From positions 1-48,740 of the forward strand of contig NZ_JAMXFC010000009.1 in the NCBI RefSeq assembly GCF_025370755.1: a DNA stretch of 48,740 nt. Direction: 5' to 3'. Both the position numbers and the translations under genes were made by a program. Source of the stretch: Laspinema sp. D2d (GTDB taxonomy: Bacteria > Cyanobacteriota > Cyanobacteriia > Cyanobacteriales > Laspinemataceae). Within the stretch, counting starts at the first letter, position 1, and each line of letters starts with the position of its first letter. Under the pieces are notes generated by a model. The model had not been told where the DNA came from. It did no database searches and saw nothing but the letters and a program-made list of their open reading frames with translations. This document shows, one piece after another, positions 1-9,386 of this stretch.

Positions 1-77
1 CTCCCCATCCTCCCCATCCTCCCCATCTCCCCCATCCTCCCCATCTCCCCCATCCTCCCCATCTCCCCCATCTCCCC
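1..77. repeat. 9-bp minisatellite array, C-rich on the plus strand
   Basis: Eight tandem 9-base units of the form CTCCCCATC or TCCCCCATC run from base 1 to 72, followed by a partial unit. The array is cut by the window edge, so its full length is unknown. The same unit occurs in two more arrays at 12198-12314 (G-rich on the plus strand) and 12449-12520 (C-rich). It lies just downstream of the cobD stop codon. The complementary strand has a run of four or five G in every unit, so G-quadruplex formation is possible (inference). Confidence 0.9.
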
Positions 78-81
78 TCGA

Positions 82-1101
82 TCACCCTCCAAACCGAGTA
101 GACAGGAACCAGCAACTGAGGGTAAGGCTTAACCAAGTTAAAAAGCACCATCTTGTGAGTAACATAGCGTGGTAAATTCGGTCTGAGGTGATGGGATTGA
201 GGGGAGTATTTAAGAGAGGTTTGGGTTTAGGGATGCCGCGATAATAATTGATGCCGCCGAGTTGGACACCCAGAATAACAGCATAGGTGCATTCACTCCA
301 ACCGGAATTGGGACTAGGGTCTTGGGTGGCATCTCGTTGACAAATCCGCCAAATCTCTGGGAGACAGTTGGTTAAGAATCCTAATGTAATCACAGTTAAG
401 CGACAGGGAAACCAAGTCAGAATGTCTTCGAGTTTGGCGCTACACCATCCTAAGTCAGTATAGGGTTCATCCCGATAACCGACCATTGAATCAAGGGTAC
501 TGGCAGCTTTATAGGCAAAGGCTAAGGGTAAGGCCCCAAGATGAAAAATCATAGCCCCGACGATCGCATAAAATAAGGGTGCCATGACTCCATCCACAGC
601 ATTTTCTGTAACGGTTTCTAAGACTGCCCGCATCACCTCAGATTCGCTGAGATTGTCTGTATCTCGGCCTACATATAGGCTTAATTTTTGACGCGCTGTT
701 TCTAAATCGGAGTCGTTTAGGGGTGCTAATACGGTTTCAGCCGCAGTTCTTAAACTCCGACCCGCGAAACAACTCGCTAAGAGGATACTTTCGATCGCCA
801 ATCCCAATAGCGGATGCAAAGAATAGAACCCCTGGGCGATTCCCCATCCGATTAATCCAGTGGAAGCGATCGCACCGATCGCCAGAATAATACCTGCAAT
901 TCTGCGGACAATGGGAGTTTTCCAGCGCTTTAACACCCCTTGACTATAGATAGAAATCACCCAACCCATCCCCTGAACTGGATGGGGCCAACCCCAGGGG
1001 TCGCCAATTAAAAAATCCAGATAAGCGGCGATCGCTAGAACGCCTAGTGCAAATTCCGTAGGTTGCACAATCGGTACAGCTAACCTCATCGGGGACAACA
1101 T
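82..1101 (-). CDS. cobD: Adenosylcobinamide-phosphate synthase CobD/CbiB
   Basis: Integral membrane enzyme of late cobalamin synthesis that joins adenosylcobyric acid to an aminopropanol arm to give adenosylcobinamide (phosphate). The family signature is visible near the N-terminus (FLIGDPWGWPHPVQGMG), followed by several hydrophobic segments and the conserved TENAVDGVMAPLFYA and YKAASTLDSMVGYRDEPY stretches. The reading frame opens at a TTG at 1143, but two in-frame ATGs follow at 1101 and 1089. 1101 is preferred because the family motif begins soon after; it gives 339 residues, close to the usual 310-340. The gene is in the same direction as the Rrf2 regulator upstream (about 100 bases between them). 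No cobalamin riboswitch is visible in front of it, unlike the cbiX gene at the other end of the window. Confidence 0.93.
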   Translation of the reverse strand: MLSPMRLAVPIVQPTEFALGVLAIAAYLDFLIGDPWGWPHPVQGMGWVISIYSQGVLKRWKTPIVRRIAGIILAIGAIASTGLIGWGIAQGFYSLHPLLGLAIESILLASCFAGRSLRTAAETVLAPLNDSDLETARQKLSLYVGRDTDNLSESEVMRAVLETVTENAVDGVMAPLFYAIVGAMIFHLGALPLAFAYKAASTLDSMVGYRDEPYTDLGWCSAKLEDILTWFPCRLTVITLGFLTNCLPEIWRICQRDATQDPSPNSGWSECTYAVILGVQLGGINYYRGIPKPKPLLNTPLNPITSDRIYHAMLLTRWCFLTWLSLTLSCWFLSTRFGG

Positions 1102-1198
1102 TAACTCATCTATATTATTAGCGATCGGTGTTTTTAGCTTCAAGCTGAGTCTAAAAACTCATTTTCGGTCCGGATTAGGGAAATCAAACTGCCCGTTG

Positions 1199-1642
1199 CT
1201 ATACCACAAAATTGGTTTCTTCTTCTTGGTACGCTTGCCAACTTCTAGCATCAAAGTAGAAATCTTCGAGGGAAATGGTATAGAGAGATTCCTTCAACTT
1301 TTGGTGCAATTGATTCCATAAGCGATCGGTTACCCAGTCCTCTGCTTGTTCGCTATCCCGGGAGGATCGGGGTAATGGATCAATCGTTTCTCCAACTGCT
1401 TCTAAAATTTGACCCAGGGAGATTTGTGCTGGATGTCGGGCGAGTTGATAACCTTCGGTGGTACCGCGAACAGATTTGACTAAACCCGCGTGACACATTT
1501 CGAGCAATAATTTTTCAAGATAAGGGGCAGGTAATTCCTGGCGATCGGCGATCGCTTTTACAGAAGTTGGGCCAAACTGTGGCTGTAAACTCAAATCAAG
1601 CAGCGCCTTAACGCTATAGTGTCCTCGGGTTGTTAGCTTCAT
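1199..1642 (-). CDS. Rrf2 family transcriptional regulator
   Basis: 147-residue winged-helix DNA-binding protein of the Rrf2 family (relatives: IscR, NsrR, CymR). The N-terminal MKLTTRGHYSVKALLDLS and the recognition region with PAPYLEKLLLEMCHAGLVKSVRG are typical. IscR and NsrR bind an iron-sulfur cluster through three cysteines around residues 90-106. Here that region (ETIDPLPRSSRDSEQAED) has no cysteine; the single Cys lies in the DNA-binding domain. It is therefore unlikely to bind a cluster in the classical way and may resemble the CymR-like branch (inference). The ATG is preceded by AAGGG. Upstream of cobD on the same strand; its targets cannot be read from the sequence. Confidence 0.9.
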   Translation of the reverse strand: MKLTTRGHYSVKALLDLSLQPQFGPTSVKAIADRQELPAPYLEKLLLEMCHAGLVKSVRGTTEGYQLARHPAQISLGQILEAVGETIDPLPRSSRDSEQAEDWVTDRLWNQLHQKLKESLYTISLEDFYFDARSWQAYQEEETNFVV

Positions 1643-2694
1643 CCCTTGAATAGAATCTGATAGTGCATCAAAACTTGGTTATAACGCTTTTCAACCGGAA
1701 GCGGGATTTCTATTGAAAATATTCTGCACCCTTCATCCGCTGCTTTTCTCCCATCTACCCCTCAAAAATTTAAAGGTGCAATGCGATCGCGTCTGCAATG
1801 GAGTATCCACCCTTCCTTGAGTTGAATCTTCTCTGCCTGAATTAGATACCGGCCCTTTATCGCCGGTTTTATAGGACCGAACTGACCCAATTTATCCCGT
1901 CCCCGTACCCGGTGACCCTTGTCCCTCCGGCATTGATAGCCATTGCCTTCTATTGGGTCTATATAGTAAAAAAGCGATGACGTCAAGACTCTAATGAGGG
2001 AGGGTTCCCTACTTTTTCTGGAAGAGAAGGAACCTTTACCAACAAAATCTCCCTCCGGTTAACCCAACCCTTTCTAAATTGATTCTGATTGACATAAGAT
2101 GACATAAGCCTGATCCAAAAGTCAGTTCCTAACCCCACTGAAACTCAACTCAACTCTTCAAACCTAACCCTTCAACTGCGCCTGATGCCCCTCTAACTCT
2201 ATCCTTACTCGCTCATTCTCTAGGGAACGCTTCGACTCACCACTCATTTAGCAGAGTGGCTATTTCCGGGATAACTGACTCATGTTAACCCCTTTTTCAA
2301 TCCATCGAGCTTCTTTCATCTGCCCTTGAATAACTCCATTCGAGACCATTACATTCCTTCGAGGCAGATCCTCTCGTTTATCCTCTCAATCTTTAGACTA
2401 CCATTCACTCCTGAGCCCTGCCTATCCTCAGATAGGTTAGGGTCAATTCGACGGGTACTGGGTAGTACCTCTTATCACTCCCCCCCTAGTTATCACTCAC
2501 CTTTGCCAATTCCAGTAAAGCCTTTACCATTCCTGATGCCACAGATGGGCTGAAAATCTAGTGACTATCCCATCTGATTCGTGTAATATAGTTTAATAAC
2601 CTGACTGCCCGAAAAAAAAAGTTCTAATTTTTAGCAACACTCGGCTAAAATAGAACTCGTTAGACCTATTGTTCATGGCGGTCGTTGTAAGTCA
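1643..2694. other. Long intergenic region before cyAbrB
   Basis: No gene with recognisable homology is visible. One minus-strand frame at 1762-1986 could encode a basic 74-residue peptide, but it resembles no family known to me and has no clear ribosome binding site, so it is only a weak hypothetical. The last 80 bases hold the dyad and candidate -10 element of cyAbrB (listed separately). Confidence 0.5.
2620..2657 (+). promoter_or_regulatory. Inverted repeat and candidate -10 upstream of cyAbrB
   Basis: AGTTCTAATTTTTAGC at 2620-2635 faces GCTAAAATAGAACT at 2644-2657 across an 8-base loop. The arms match except for two extra bases in the left arm. The right arm contains TAAAAT, a plausible -10 hexamer about 45 bases before the ATG. 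It could be an operator, possibly autoregulatory, or a hairpin of the leader. The repeat is seen; the function is inference. Confidence 0.5.
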
Positions 2695-3084
2695 ATGAGT
2701 AAAAAGAAAAAGATGGAACCCCTAGTTGGTGAAGATCTTCTCCAGAAAGTCAAAGATCTAGAGAATCTCAGCAAAGAAGAAAAAGCCAGAGAGTGCGGCT
2801 ACTACACCGTTACAAAAAATGGAGTAGAGCGCGTCAATATGATGAAATTCCTCAATGCCCTGATTGATGCTGAGGGTATTGAACTCGATGGCAAGCAAAA
2901 TGGTCAAGGTCGTGGCGGACGTAGTGCCAGTTATCGGATTAGCGTCCAGTCAAATGGCAACTTACTGATTGGATCGGCTTACACGAAGCAAATGGATCTC
3001 AATCCGGGAGATGAATTTGAAATTTCCCTAGGACGCAAACACATTCACCTGCGTCAAATCGATAAAGATTCTGACGACGAATGA
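2695..3084 (+). CDS. cyAbrB family transcriptional regulator
   Basis: 129-residue member of the cyanobacteria-specific AbrB-like family, global regulators of carbon/nitrogen balance, hydrogenase and stress genes. Visible family features are the lysine-rich N-terminus (MSKKKKMEPLVGEDLLQKV), the ARECGYYTVTKNGVERVN segment, and the C-terminal AbrB-like part with GRGGRSASYRISVQSNGNLL and LNPGDEFEISLGRKHIHL. Unlike classical AbrB, the DNA-binding fold is C-terminal in this family. Cyanobacteria usually have two paralogues; this one looks like the CalA/cyAbrB1 type from its central MMKFLNALIDAEGI segment, but I did not align it. A dyad and candidate promoter lie just upstream. Monocistronic, with a long gene-free region downstream. 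Confidence 0.93.
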   Translation: MSKKKKMEPLVGEDLLQKVKDLENLSKEEKARECGYYTVTKNGVERVNMMKFLNALIDAEGIELDGKQNGQGRGGRSASYRISVQSNGNLLIGSAYTKQMDLNPGDEFEISLGRKHIHLRQIDKDSDDE

Positions 3085-4270
3085 GTTCCAGACGGCGATT
3101 CTGTAACGGCTCATGCCAGTCAGGTCGCCGCAGTTAAACAAGCGACAGAAAGCTGACTCATTGGGGAGAGGACAAAGAGGGTTGTATCCCAACCCTTACC
3201 TAGTCTTTTGAGTAATTCTGACGCTTGGTCAATCGCGGCGGCAAGTGCCAAAATCCTTGCCGCATCTAGTTCTAACGAGTTCAGCCCGGTGCTGTTAATG
3301 CCTCCTGAAGTCAAGGACAAACTAATTCAATATCCTCAGTTCTGTGGGCAGGAATCTCAGTGGATTCACTGCTCTAATTTGGCTTGGAGTCCTGCGGTAA
3401 CCGCACCCTCCCTTTCAATCGCCTCACCCCCTAGAACAGCAGTGTTCGGGTGGGTAACACAGAAGCGGTTAATCTATCAGTTCCCGGGTCATCCGTTGGC
3501 GGGGAGATGAACAGGTCAGCTTGCCGATCGCCCGGGTAAAAAAGCCCAGATTTGGCGATCGCATCTCATCCTAACCCAGACCACTCCCTCAACTCTAGTT
3601 ATCAATTTTTAACCCGCTTCGTTCCATCGCTCTATCCTCCAATCTCAGGCAAAGGATCCGATGAAACCCGGATAAACCCCTCAAAAACTATTACATTTTC
3701 TAAAAAAATACCAGGAGTTCCGTTACCCAACTGGGATAAAGGCGGGATTAACATTCTCCCTTGCCCATTAAGTCAAATCAAGCGATCGCTCCCCTGCTGA
3801 TTGCATCGACCTATTCTCTCCCCTCTACCCTCCAGCAGATGCTGTAGTCCCAATCCTAAATACTACCCTTCCAACCCTAACTGTCTATTCCCCTAGAGGG
3901 GGATTTAATGACGATTTAGAACCCCTCTTCCTCTCAATCCTGATTGCCAGTCTGCGCACCTGTCGCGATCGATACCTGACATATATCGATCGCCTTCAAC
4001 AAAAGGGTTGATGAAAATTGATGCTTGAGTGCGATCGCGCGTTCCGGACCATTGAAAGACTCTTCCGATGGGTCACAACCCCTAACAATCTGTCCTCGCC
4101 ACCACCCCCTCAACGGAAACTCTGGGCAAAATTTAGACACCGTTAATCGCCCTACAACCGCTATTAAAAATCAATGACCCAACCCCCAACAAGGCAAATC
4201 CCAGGCGATCGCACTTCCCGACCCTAGATCACCACACTGCGCTATCCAAGATTGGATGATAGAGAGTTTC
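3085..4270. other. Gene-free region downstream of cyAbrB
   Basis: About 1.2 kb with only short, unconvincing frames on both strands. The sole clear structure is a perfect 8-bp stem, GCGGCAAG at 3238-3245 and CTTGCCGC at 3256-3263, with a 10-base loop. No RNA gene or recognisable insertion element was found. It may be decayed coding DNA. Confidence 0.5.
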
Positions 4271-6196
4271 CTAAGCCGCCCGATCGCCTTCGGATAACTC
4301 CAGAGACGGTGCCGCATTGGGCAACAATACATAAGGTTTCAATGCTTCAGAAACCGCAGCAACATTGCAAGCTAAAGAAATCCCCTCGCGATCAAGCAAC
4401 CCTAAAACCCGATGTGGATCAGCCGGGTCTACTACAGGTAATTGCCGCAATCCTCGGGCCGCCATACGGTCTAATGCCTCACTGAGTAACTCATCGGGAT
4501 AGGCATACAACACTTCTAGGGTACAAATCTCGGCGATCGCCTGTTCACTCCAACAGACTTCCCCTAAGTCCGGTTCGGTCAAGGTACTTCCCGGTCGTTT
4601 TCCCAGGGCGATCGCCCGCTCAATATCCTGTAAACTGATAATTCCAATCAGGCGATCGCTGCGATCAAAGACCAAAGCACTGTAATACCTTCCCTGAGTC
4701 AACGCTAACCCGGCCTCCAACACCGACTGAGTATCCTTCAAGATCAGAAAAGACTTATGCATCGCCGCCGCCACGGACATTTGTTGTAAAATCTCTACAT
4801 TGCGATCGGGAGCCACATTAAACCCCATCTGTTCTGGATTCAACTCCGAATCATTGCGAACCTTAGACCCTTCCACTAACCAAGCAGCCAAACCCACGGC
4901 TGCCATCAAAGGTAAGACAATCCGATAATCCCTTGTGAGTTCAAACAGCAATAAAATAGCCGTGAGAGGCGCTTTAGCCGTTCCCGCCAGTACGGCAGCC
5001 ATGCCCACCATTGCATAGGCAGGAGGGGCAGCAATATGATGGGCGATCGCCGGTAAAGTAGCGGCTAAAACTTTTCCATAGGCTGAACCCAAGGAAGCCC
5101 CCAGGAACATGGCAGGAGCAAATACCCCTCCCACCAAACCACTCCCTTGACAGAACGCCGTTATCCCCAACTTAACCACCAGCAGGGCTACTAACAACGG
5201 CAGGGAAAACTCCACATCCTGAAGCATCGCCTCTACGGTTTCATAGCCAATTCCCAAGATTTGGGGCCATTGCAGCGCCACTAATCCCACGCAGATTCCG
5301 CCGATCGCCGGATGAATGGGGCGGGGAATTTTACCCAAGCATCTCACGAGTGCTACCTCTCCCCGAAAGCAGCGACGGGCGAATTGAATGGTTTCCGTAA
5401 AGGCGATCGAGACTCCGGCTGCCAATAAACCCAAACCCAAATACAGGGGGAGTTCCAAGGGAGAACGGACGTCATACATCGGCAAGGTAAAAGCAGGTTG
5501 AGAACCCAAGCCAATTTGAGCAATTAACGCCGCCACCACCGCTGCGAGTAAGACTACACTGACTGCTGATGTGGCAAAGGTAGTCCCCAGGACCACCTCC
5601 AGGGCAAAAAACACCCCTGCGATCGGGGCATTAAATCCCGCCGCTAACCCGGCGGCTGCACCAGCACCCAAGAGTAAGCGTTGGCGTTCTCGCGACACTT
5701 GCAGCACTTCCCCCAACAGCATTCCAAAATTCGCCCCAATTTCCACGCTGGGACCTTCCGGGCCTAAAGAGGCCCCAGTCCCCAAGGAAACTGACGCCGC
5801 CACCATTTTCGTCACAGGTCTCAGGGGCAGGAGTTCCCGCAGGCCCTGGGTTGCCGCAATTAAAGCCGAGATGCCTGGACCAAAATCGGGCCGATGCCAG
5901 CGCATCAATCCCACCACTGCGCCCCCCAGGGCCGGAATACAAGCCAAGGTCCAAGGGCCTGCGGGGGAAATGATGCCCATGACATCCTCCAGCATCAGGG
6001 TATGGATCAGGTGAATCAGGTAATGAAAGGTGACGATTCCCATCCCGGTACTACTGCCAATGAAGACCGCCAGCAGAAGCACAACCGTTTCTGGGGTGGG
6101 TTGCAATCGGTTCAGAAAACTCGTGAGGGAGGACTTAGAAGGGGCAGGAGGGGCTTGCCCAGGACGTAACAGATCGGAGGGAGGGAGGGCTGTCAT
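4271..6196 (-). CDS. ClC-type chloride channel/antiporter with C-terminal CBS domains
   Basis: 641-residue membrane protein of the ClC family (EriC/ClcA-like core plus a CBS pair). Hydrophobic helices fill residues 40 to about 440. The selectivity-filter motifs can be traced: GPGIS in place of GSGIP, GPEGP in place of GREGP with the gating/proton glutamate kept, and GVFAPAMFLG for the third motif. The last 180 residues carry two CBS modules (for example ALVFDRSDRLIGIISLQDIERA and LRQLPVVDPADPHRVLGLLDREG), which usually sense adenine nucleotides. The glutamate suggests a Cl-/H+ exchanger rather than a passive channel (inference). ATG start at 6196; long non-coding DNA upstream. Confidence 0.95.
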   Translation of the reverse strand: MTALPPSDLLRPGQAPPAPSKSSLTSFLNRLQPTPETVVLLLAVFIGSSTGMGIVTFHYLIHLIHTLMLEDVMGIISPAGPWTLACIPALGGAVVGLMRWHRPDFGPGISALIAATQGLRELLPLRPVTKMVAASVSLGTGASLGPEGPSVEIGANFGMLLGEVLQVSRERQRLLLGAGAAAGLAAGFNAPIAGVFFALEVVLGTTFATSAVSVVLLAAVVAALIAQIGLGSQPAFTLPMYDVRSPLELPLYLGLGLLAAGVSIAFTETIQFARRCFRGEVALVRCLGKIPRPIHPAIGGICVGLVALQWPQILGIGYETVEAMLQDVEFSLPLLVALLVVKLGITAFCQGSGLVGGVFAPAMFLGASLGSAYGKVLAATLPAIAHHIAAPPAYAMVGMAAVLAGTAKAPLTAILLLFELTRDYRIVLPLMAAVGLAAWLVEGSKVRNDSELNPEQMGFNVAPDRNVEILQQMSVAAAMHKSFLILKDTQSVLEAGLALTQGRYYSALVFDRSDRLIGIISLQDIERAIALGKRPGSTLTEPDLGEVCWSEQAIAEICTLEVLYAYPDELLSEALDRMAARGLRQLPVVDPADPHRVLGLLDREGISLACNVAAVSEALKPYVLLPNAAPSLELSEGDRAA

Positions 6197-8284
6197 GGAA
6201 TCACGATGCAGTGAAAATGTCCGAAGTTTTAACTTTTGTTGCTATTTTCTCATTTTCCCAAGACCCTGTAGCGCTCTTGAGTGTGGTTTTTTGGAACAAG
6301 GGCAGGACTTAGACCGATTTTGCGAGTCAACCTTCAAGGTAGGGCAATTTCCAGGGATGCCCCTAGAGCGATCGCGCTCATCATTGAGTCCGATAACTCT
6401 CTGGATCGAGGGAATCATGCCCAACTAGCTAGAAGTTGGGATTAACCGGCAATATCTTTATCCCTGCCTTGTTAAAATGGGGGATGATACCCAATCCCGT
6501 TGGAAAAAGTAGGGTTTCTCTAAGACCCCACCTGCGCGGGCTTCGTCCGCTTTCCTCCCCACCCTTGACGGGTGTGGGGTTCTATAGACCTATCATTACC
6601 GGATTCCCTATGAGTACGGGTTCGGTAAACTGCACAAAGGGCAGCCCTATCCCAGGGAAATGATTCAGTTGACTTTTAAGTTAAAAGTTGTCTGAAGATT
6701 AAGGGGAGAGTTTAGGCTGAATTGAGCCAGATGAGGTCAAATTGCCAGGGCTTCGCCGGACTCCGGGCTGACCGTTCTAGCTCTCTGGGATTCTGAGCCG
6801 ATTCTACAGATTCAAACTGATTAACCCGTCCTTCGAGGCGATCGCAGTTGGTTCTCAGGTTTGAGCCTTAACCGATTCTGCAATCTCGTTCATCGCCAAT
6901 CACCGAAGGTAGAAACGTAGAACCGTAGAAATCAGGCTGGCTATTTTTATAATATCTTATTTTCAAGCTAATTTAATCGCAAAATTTTATAAAAATCCGG
7001 ACAATCTTCCTTTAATTTAGTGGGTACTCCCCCGGTAATTAAACATTACCCTCGACCCCAGTCTGAACTCAGCCTGCTATATAATAGACCTATTGCAGAA
7101 TTATCTTAAGCCCCCTGTGAATCCAACATTTATTCCTCTGGCTTCCCCCTTAAAAAAGGCGACGGGAGGGGGAGCGGTCCGGAACTTGGCAAGAGGTGTA
7201 ATCCCGTTCAAGACTAGGGAACTCAAGGGTTTCGCCAGGAAAGCTGACTCAGCCCGGTCATGGGATCAATTGAATGCGGGGGCAAGATGGGATGATCAGT
7301 GGGGGTAAACTGAGGCTGTTGTTCTGGAAAAGCCTAACTGAAAAAGGCAACCCAGGATGGAGTCAAAGCAGACTCACCAATTTTTATTAACAAGTGCTGC
7401 CACTTCCTGACCTAAAAAAGCTGAAACCGCCCTAGGGGTTTAAGGCAATCAACCCAAGGGTACACCCATTCAAACCCTAAAATATTTACAATGAATCTCA
7501 GCCTGGGTCTATCAATCTTGTTAGAGTAGAATAAGAGTAGAAGTAGGGAAAAGCAAAATACAGGGATCGCCTTAGACGCCCTTGGGCATCAGGTACACCC
7601 TCGCCCTTAATTCTCATCATGAAAAGGGGACAACTGACCCATTCCCACCGGAAGTCATCTCTCCCAGGGGATCGGGGGTTCCTGAAATTGGCCCAGTTTG
7701 ACCCCAGCTAGAGCAGAGTTTTGGCCTCTTTGGACCCTTCAAGGAATAGGGAGGGCAGCATCAGCGTAACGCAAGGGTTCCGGACCAAAATCCTGAGTAA
7801 GGGGGACTATTCAAGGCATTCAGGGTAAATAGGGTAAGTGGGAAATCGGACCTCAAAACGGGCCGTCATCGGTTCTGCGTGATGCGCCAAGAGTGATCCG
7901 GGATTGAACTGATTACCCCGGCAGTCAATCACCCACCGATTCAGGATTGCCGCAGCAAGACCCTTCAACTGAAGGCAAATTGCGATCGCATGAGCTACCG
8001 CAATCCGGGTTTCCACGGATTGACAACGGAATCCCACAAGCCCAAGAAAAAGAACCCCACCCCTGTCAATCCTTAAAACCCAAGGAGTTTGAAATTGTTA
8101 AAGAAGTTTGTAACATTCATCCGAATTTCCACTTTTTCGGGTATAACAGGAGAATGCTGCCCTATGTTTCTAAAACCTGGTTAACTTTGAATATAGTTAT
8201 CTCTATTTTCTCCTTCTTAGAGATTGAGCCGAAACGTACAACCTGACTGATAGACCCCATTGCGACTACAAGCGAAATACACCC
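6197..8284. other. 2.1-kb region with no convincing gene
   Basis: Several short frames on both strands have no family resemblance or ribosome binding site and overlap one another. A palindromic cluster lies at 6531-6579 (listed separately). A TATAAT-like string lies near 7080. No tRNA, rRNA or CRISPR was seen. This is the longest apparently empty stretch in the window and may hold small RNAs or decayed elements. Confidence 0.5.
6531..6579. repeat. Palindromic repeat, possible transposon-end remnant
   Basis: CCTGCGCGGGCT at 6531-6542 is followed by a hairpin of CCCCACCC (6557-6564) and GGGTGTGGGG (6570-6579) with a TTGAC loop. The same 12-mer recurs at 10474-10485, again beside a GGTGGGG hairpin arm. 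It resembles the structured ends of small cyanobacterial mobile elements (from memory, not searched). No transposase is nearby. Confidence 0.5.
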
Positions 8285-9187
8285 ATGCAAGAGATGCAAA
8301 ACCAATTCACAGTTCACTTCTGGGGCGTGCGAGGGAGCATAGCCTGTCCCGGGTCCGAAACCGTTCGGTACGGTGGTAATACACCCTGCATTGAGATGCG
8401 AGTGGGTGGTGAGCGCCTAATTTTTGATGGAGGGACGGGCTTAAGGGTTCTAGGACTATCCCTGCTATCACAGATGCCCGTTAAAGCTTCGATGTTCTTC
8501 ACGCACTCCCACTGGGATCATATCCAGGGGTTTCCTTTTTTTGTACCGGCTTTTATTAAAAACAATCGCTTCCACATTCATGGGGCGATCGCACCGAATG
8601 GAGCCACGATCGAGCAACGCCTCAATGATCAAATGTTGCACCCCAATTTTCCGGTGCCGTTGCAGATTATGGGTGCTCAACTGGAATTTCACGATATCCA
8701 AATCGGCGAAGTGGTGCAAATTGGAGAGGTCAAGGTTGAAAATGCCCTGCTCAATCATCCCGGAGAGGCAGTCGGCTATCGGGTAAGCTGGCGCGGGTAT
8801 GTCGCCGCTTACATCACGGATACGGAACATTTTCCCGATCGCCTCGATGAAAATGTCCTATGGTTAGCTCGCGATGCTGATGTCATGATTTACGATGCGA
8901 CCTATACCGATGATGAGTACAACTCCCCCACCTCCAGCAAAGTCGGATGGGGACATTCCACCTGGCAGGAAGCGGTCAAAGTTGCCAAGGCAGCCAATGT
9001 GAAACGATTAGTCATTTTCCATCATGACCCCCTGCATAATGATGATTTCTTAGATCGGATCGGAGAGCAAGCGGCTCAACTATTTCCGAATTCACTCATG
9101 GCACGGGAGGGACTCTCCGTCCAGTTAATCACCCCCGGGGAAGAACCAGCGGTTCACGAACCGCAACAGGCAAAAGCCTCCGTCTAA
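8285..9187 (+). CDS. Metallo-beta-lactamase fold hydrolase
   Basis: 300-residue soluble MBL-fold enzyme. The dinuclear zinc site is visible as FTHSHWDHIQGFPFF (HxHxDH) near residue 78, with further ligands in ALLNHPGEAVGYR, the aspartate of AAYITDTEH and the His of VIFHHDP. The N-terminal FWGVRGSIACPGSETVRYGGNTPCIEM is typical of a bacterial subgroup related to class III cyclic-nucleotide phosphodiesterases and tRNase Z-like enzymes. The substrate is unknown, so it could be a phosphodiesterase acting on cyclic nucleotides or RNA. Two in-frame ATGs (8285 and 8294) are possible starts. The gene precedes ribF by about 200 bases, which contain an inverted repeat. Confidence 0.9.
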   Translation: MQEMQNQFTVHFWGVRGSIACPGSETVRYGGNTPCIEMRVGGERLIFDGGTGLRVLGLSLLSQMPVKASMFFTHSHWDHIQGFPFFVPAFIKNNRFHIHGAIAPNGATIEQRLNDQMLHPNFPVPLQIMGAQLEFHDIQIGEVVQIGEVKVENALLNHPGEAVGYRVSWRGYVAAYITDTEHFPDRLDENVLWLARDADVMIYDATYTDDEYNSPTSSKVGWGHSTWQEAVKVAKAANVKRLVIFHHDPLHNDDFLDRIGEQAAQLFPNSLMAREGLSVQLITPGEEPAVHEPQQAKASV

Positions 9188-9215
9188 TCAACACCAGTCG
9201 GTCTAAAACTAGAAC

Positions 9216-9279
9216 GGGTGAGGCTTCAACACCACTGAGGTAGAGGTTGAATTGTCCAGTTGCTGCTGAAGCATCACCC
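9216..9279 (+). other. Inverted repeat between the MBL gene and ribF
   Basis: GGGTGAGGCTTCA at 9216-9228 and TGAAGCATCACCC at 9267-9279 pair at 12 of 13 positions around a 38-base loop. There is no T-run after it, so it is not a classical intrinsic terminator. It does not match the FMN riboswitch that often precedes riboflavin genes. Possible mRNA-stability or processing element. Confidence 0.45.
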
Positions 9280-9386
9280 TAGCTTAAGGGCGATCGCCCC
9301 CGGAGATTTTGGGGTGAGCGCAATTTTACTGAAAAAATTTTGGCTAGAGTTTGGGGAGTTCCCATTTATGTGTAAAAATGTAAACT

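Noticed and set aside
2326-2553. 75-codon plus-strand frame upstream of cyAbrB.
   Set aside because: Low-complexity Pro/Ser-rich translation without start signals; likely chance.
3208-3510. 100-codon plus-strand frame after cyAbrB.
   Set aside because: Overlaps a minus-strand frame of similar quality, has no ribosome binding site, and resembles no family.
5571-6014. 147-codon plus-strand frame opposite the ClC gene.
   Set aside because: It lies wholly inside a well-supported membrane transporter on the other strand and has no homology-like features.
7947-8246. 99-codon plus-strand frame before the MBL gene.
   Set aside because: Composition is not protein-like and it has no start signal or family resemblance.
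9191-9386. Possible FMN riboswitch in front of ribF.
   Set aside because: The region lacks the conserved FMN-element segments; only a simple inverted repeat is present.
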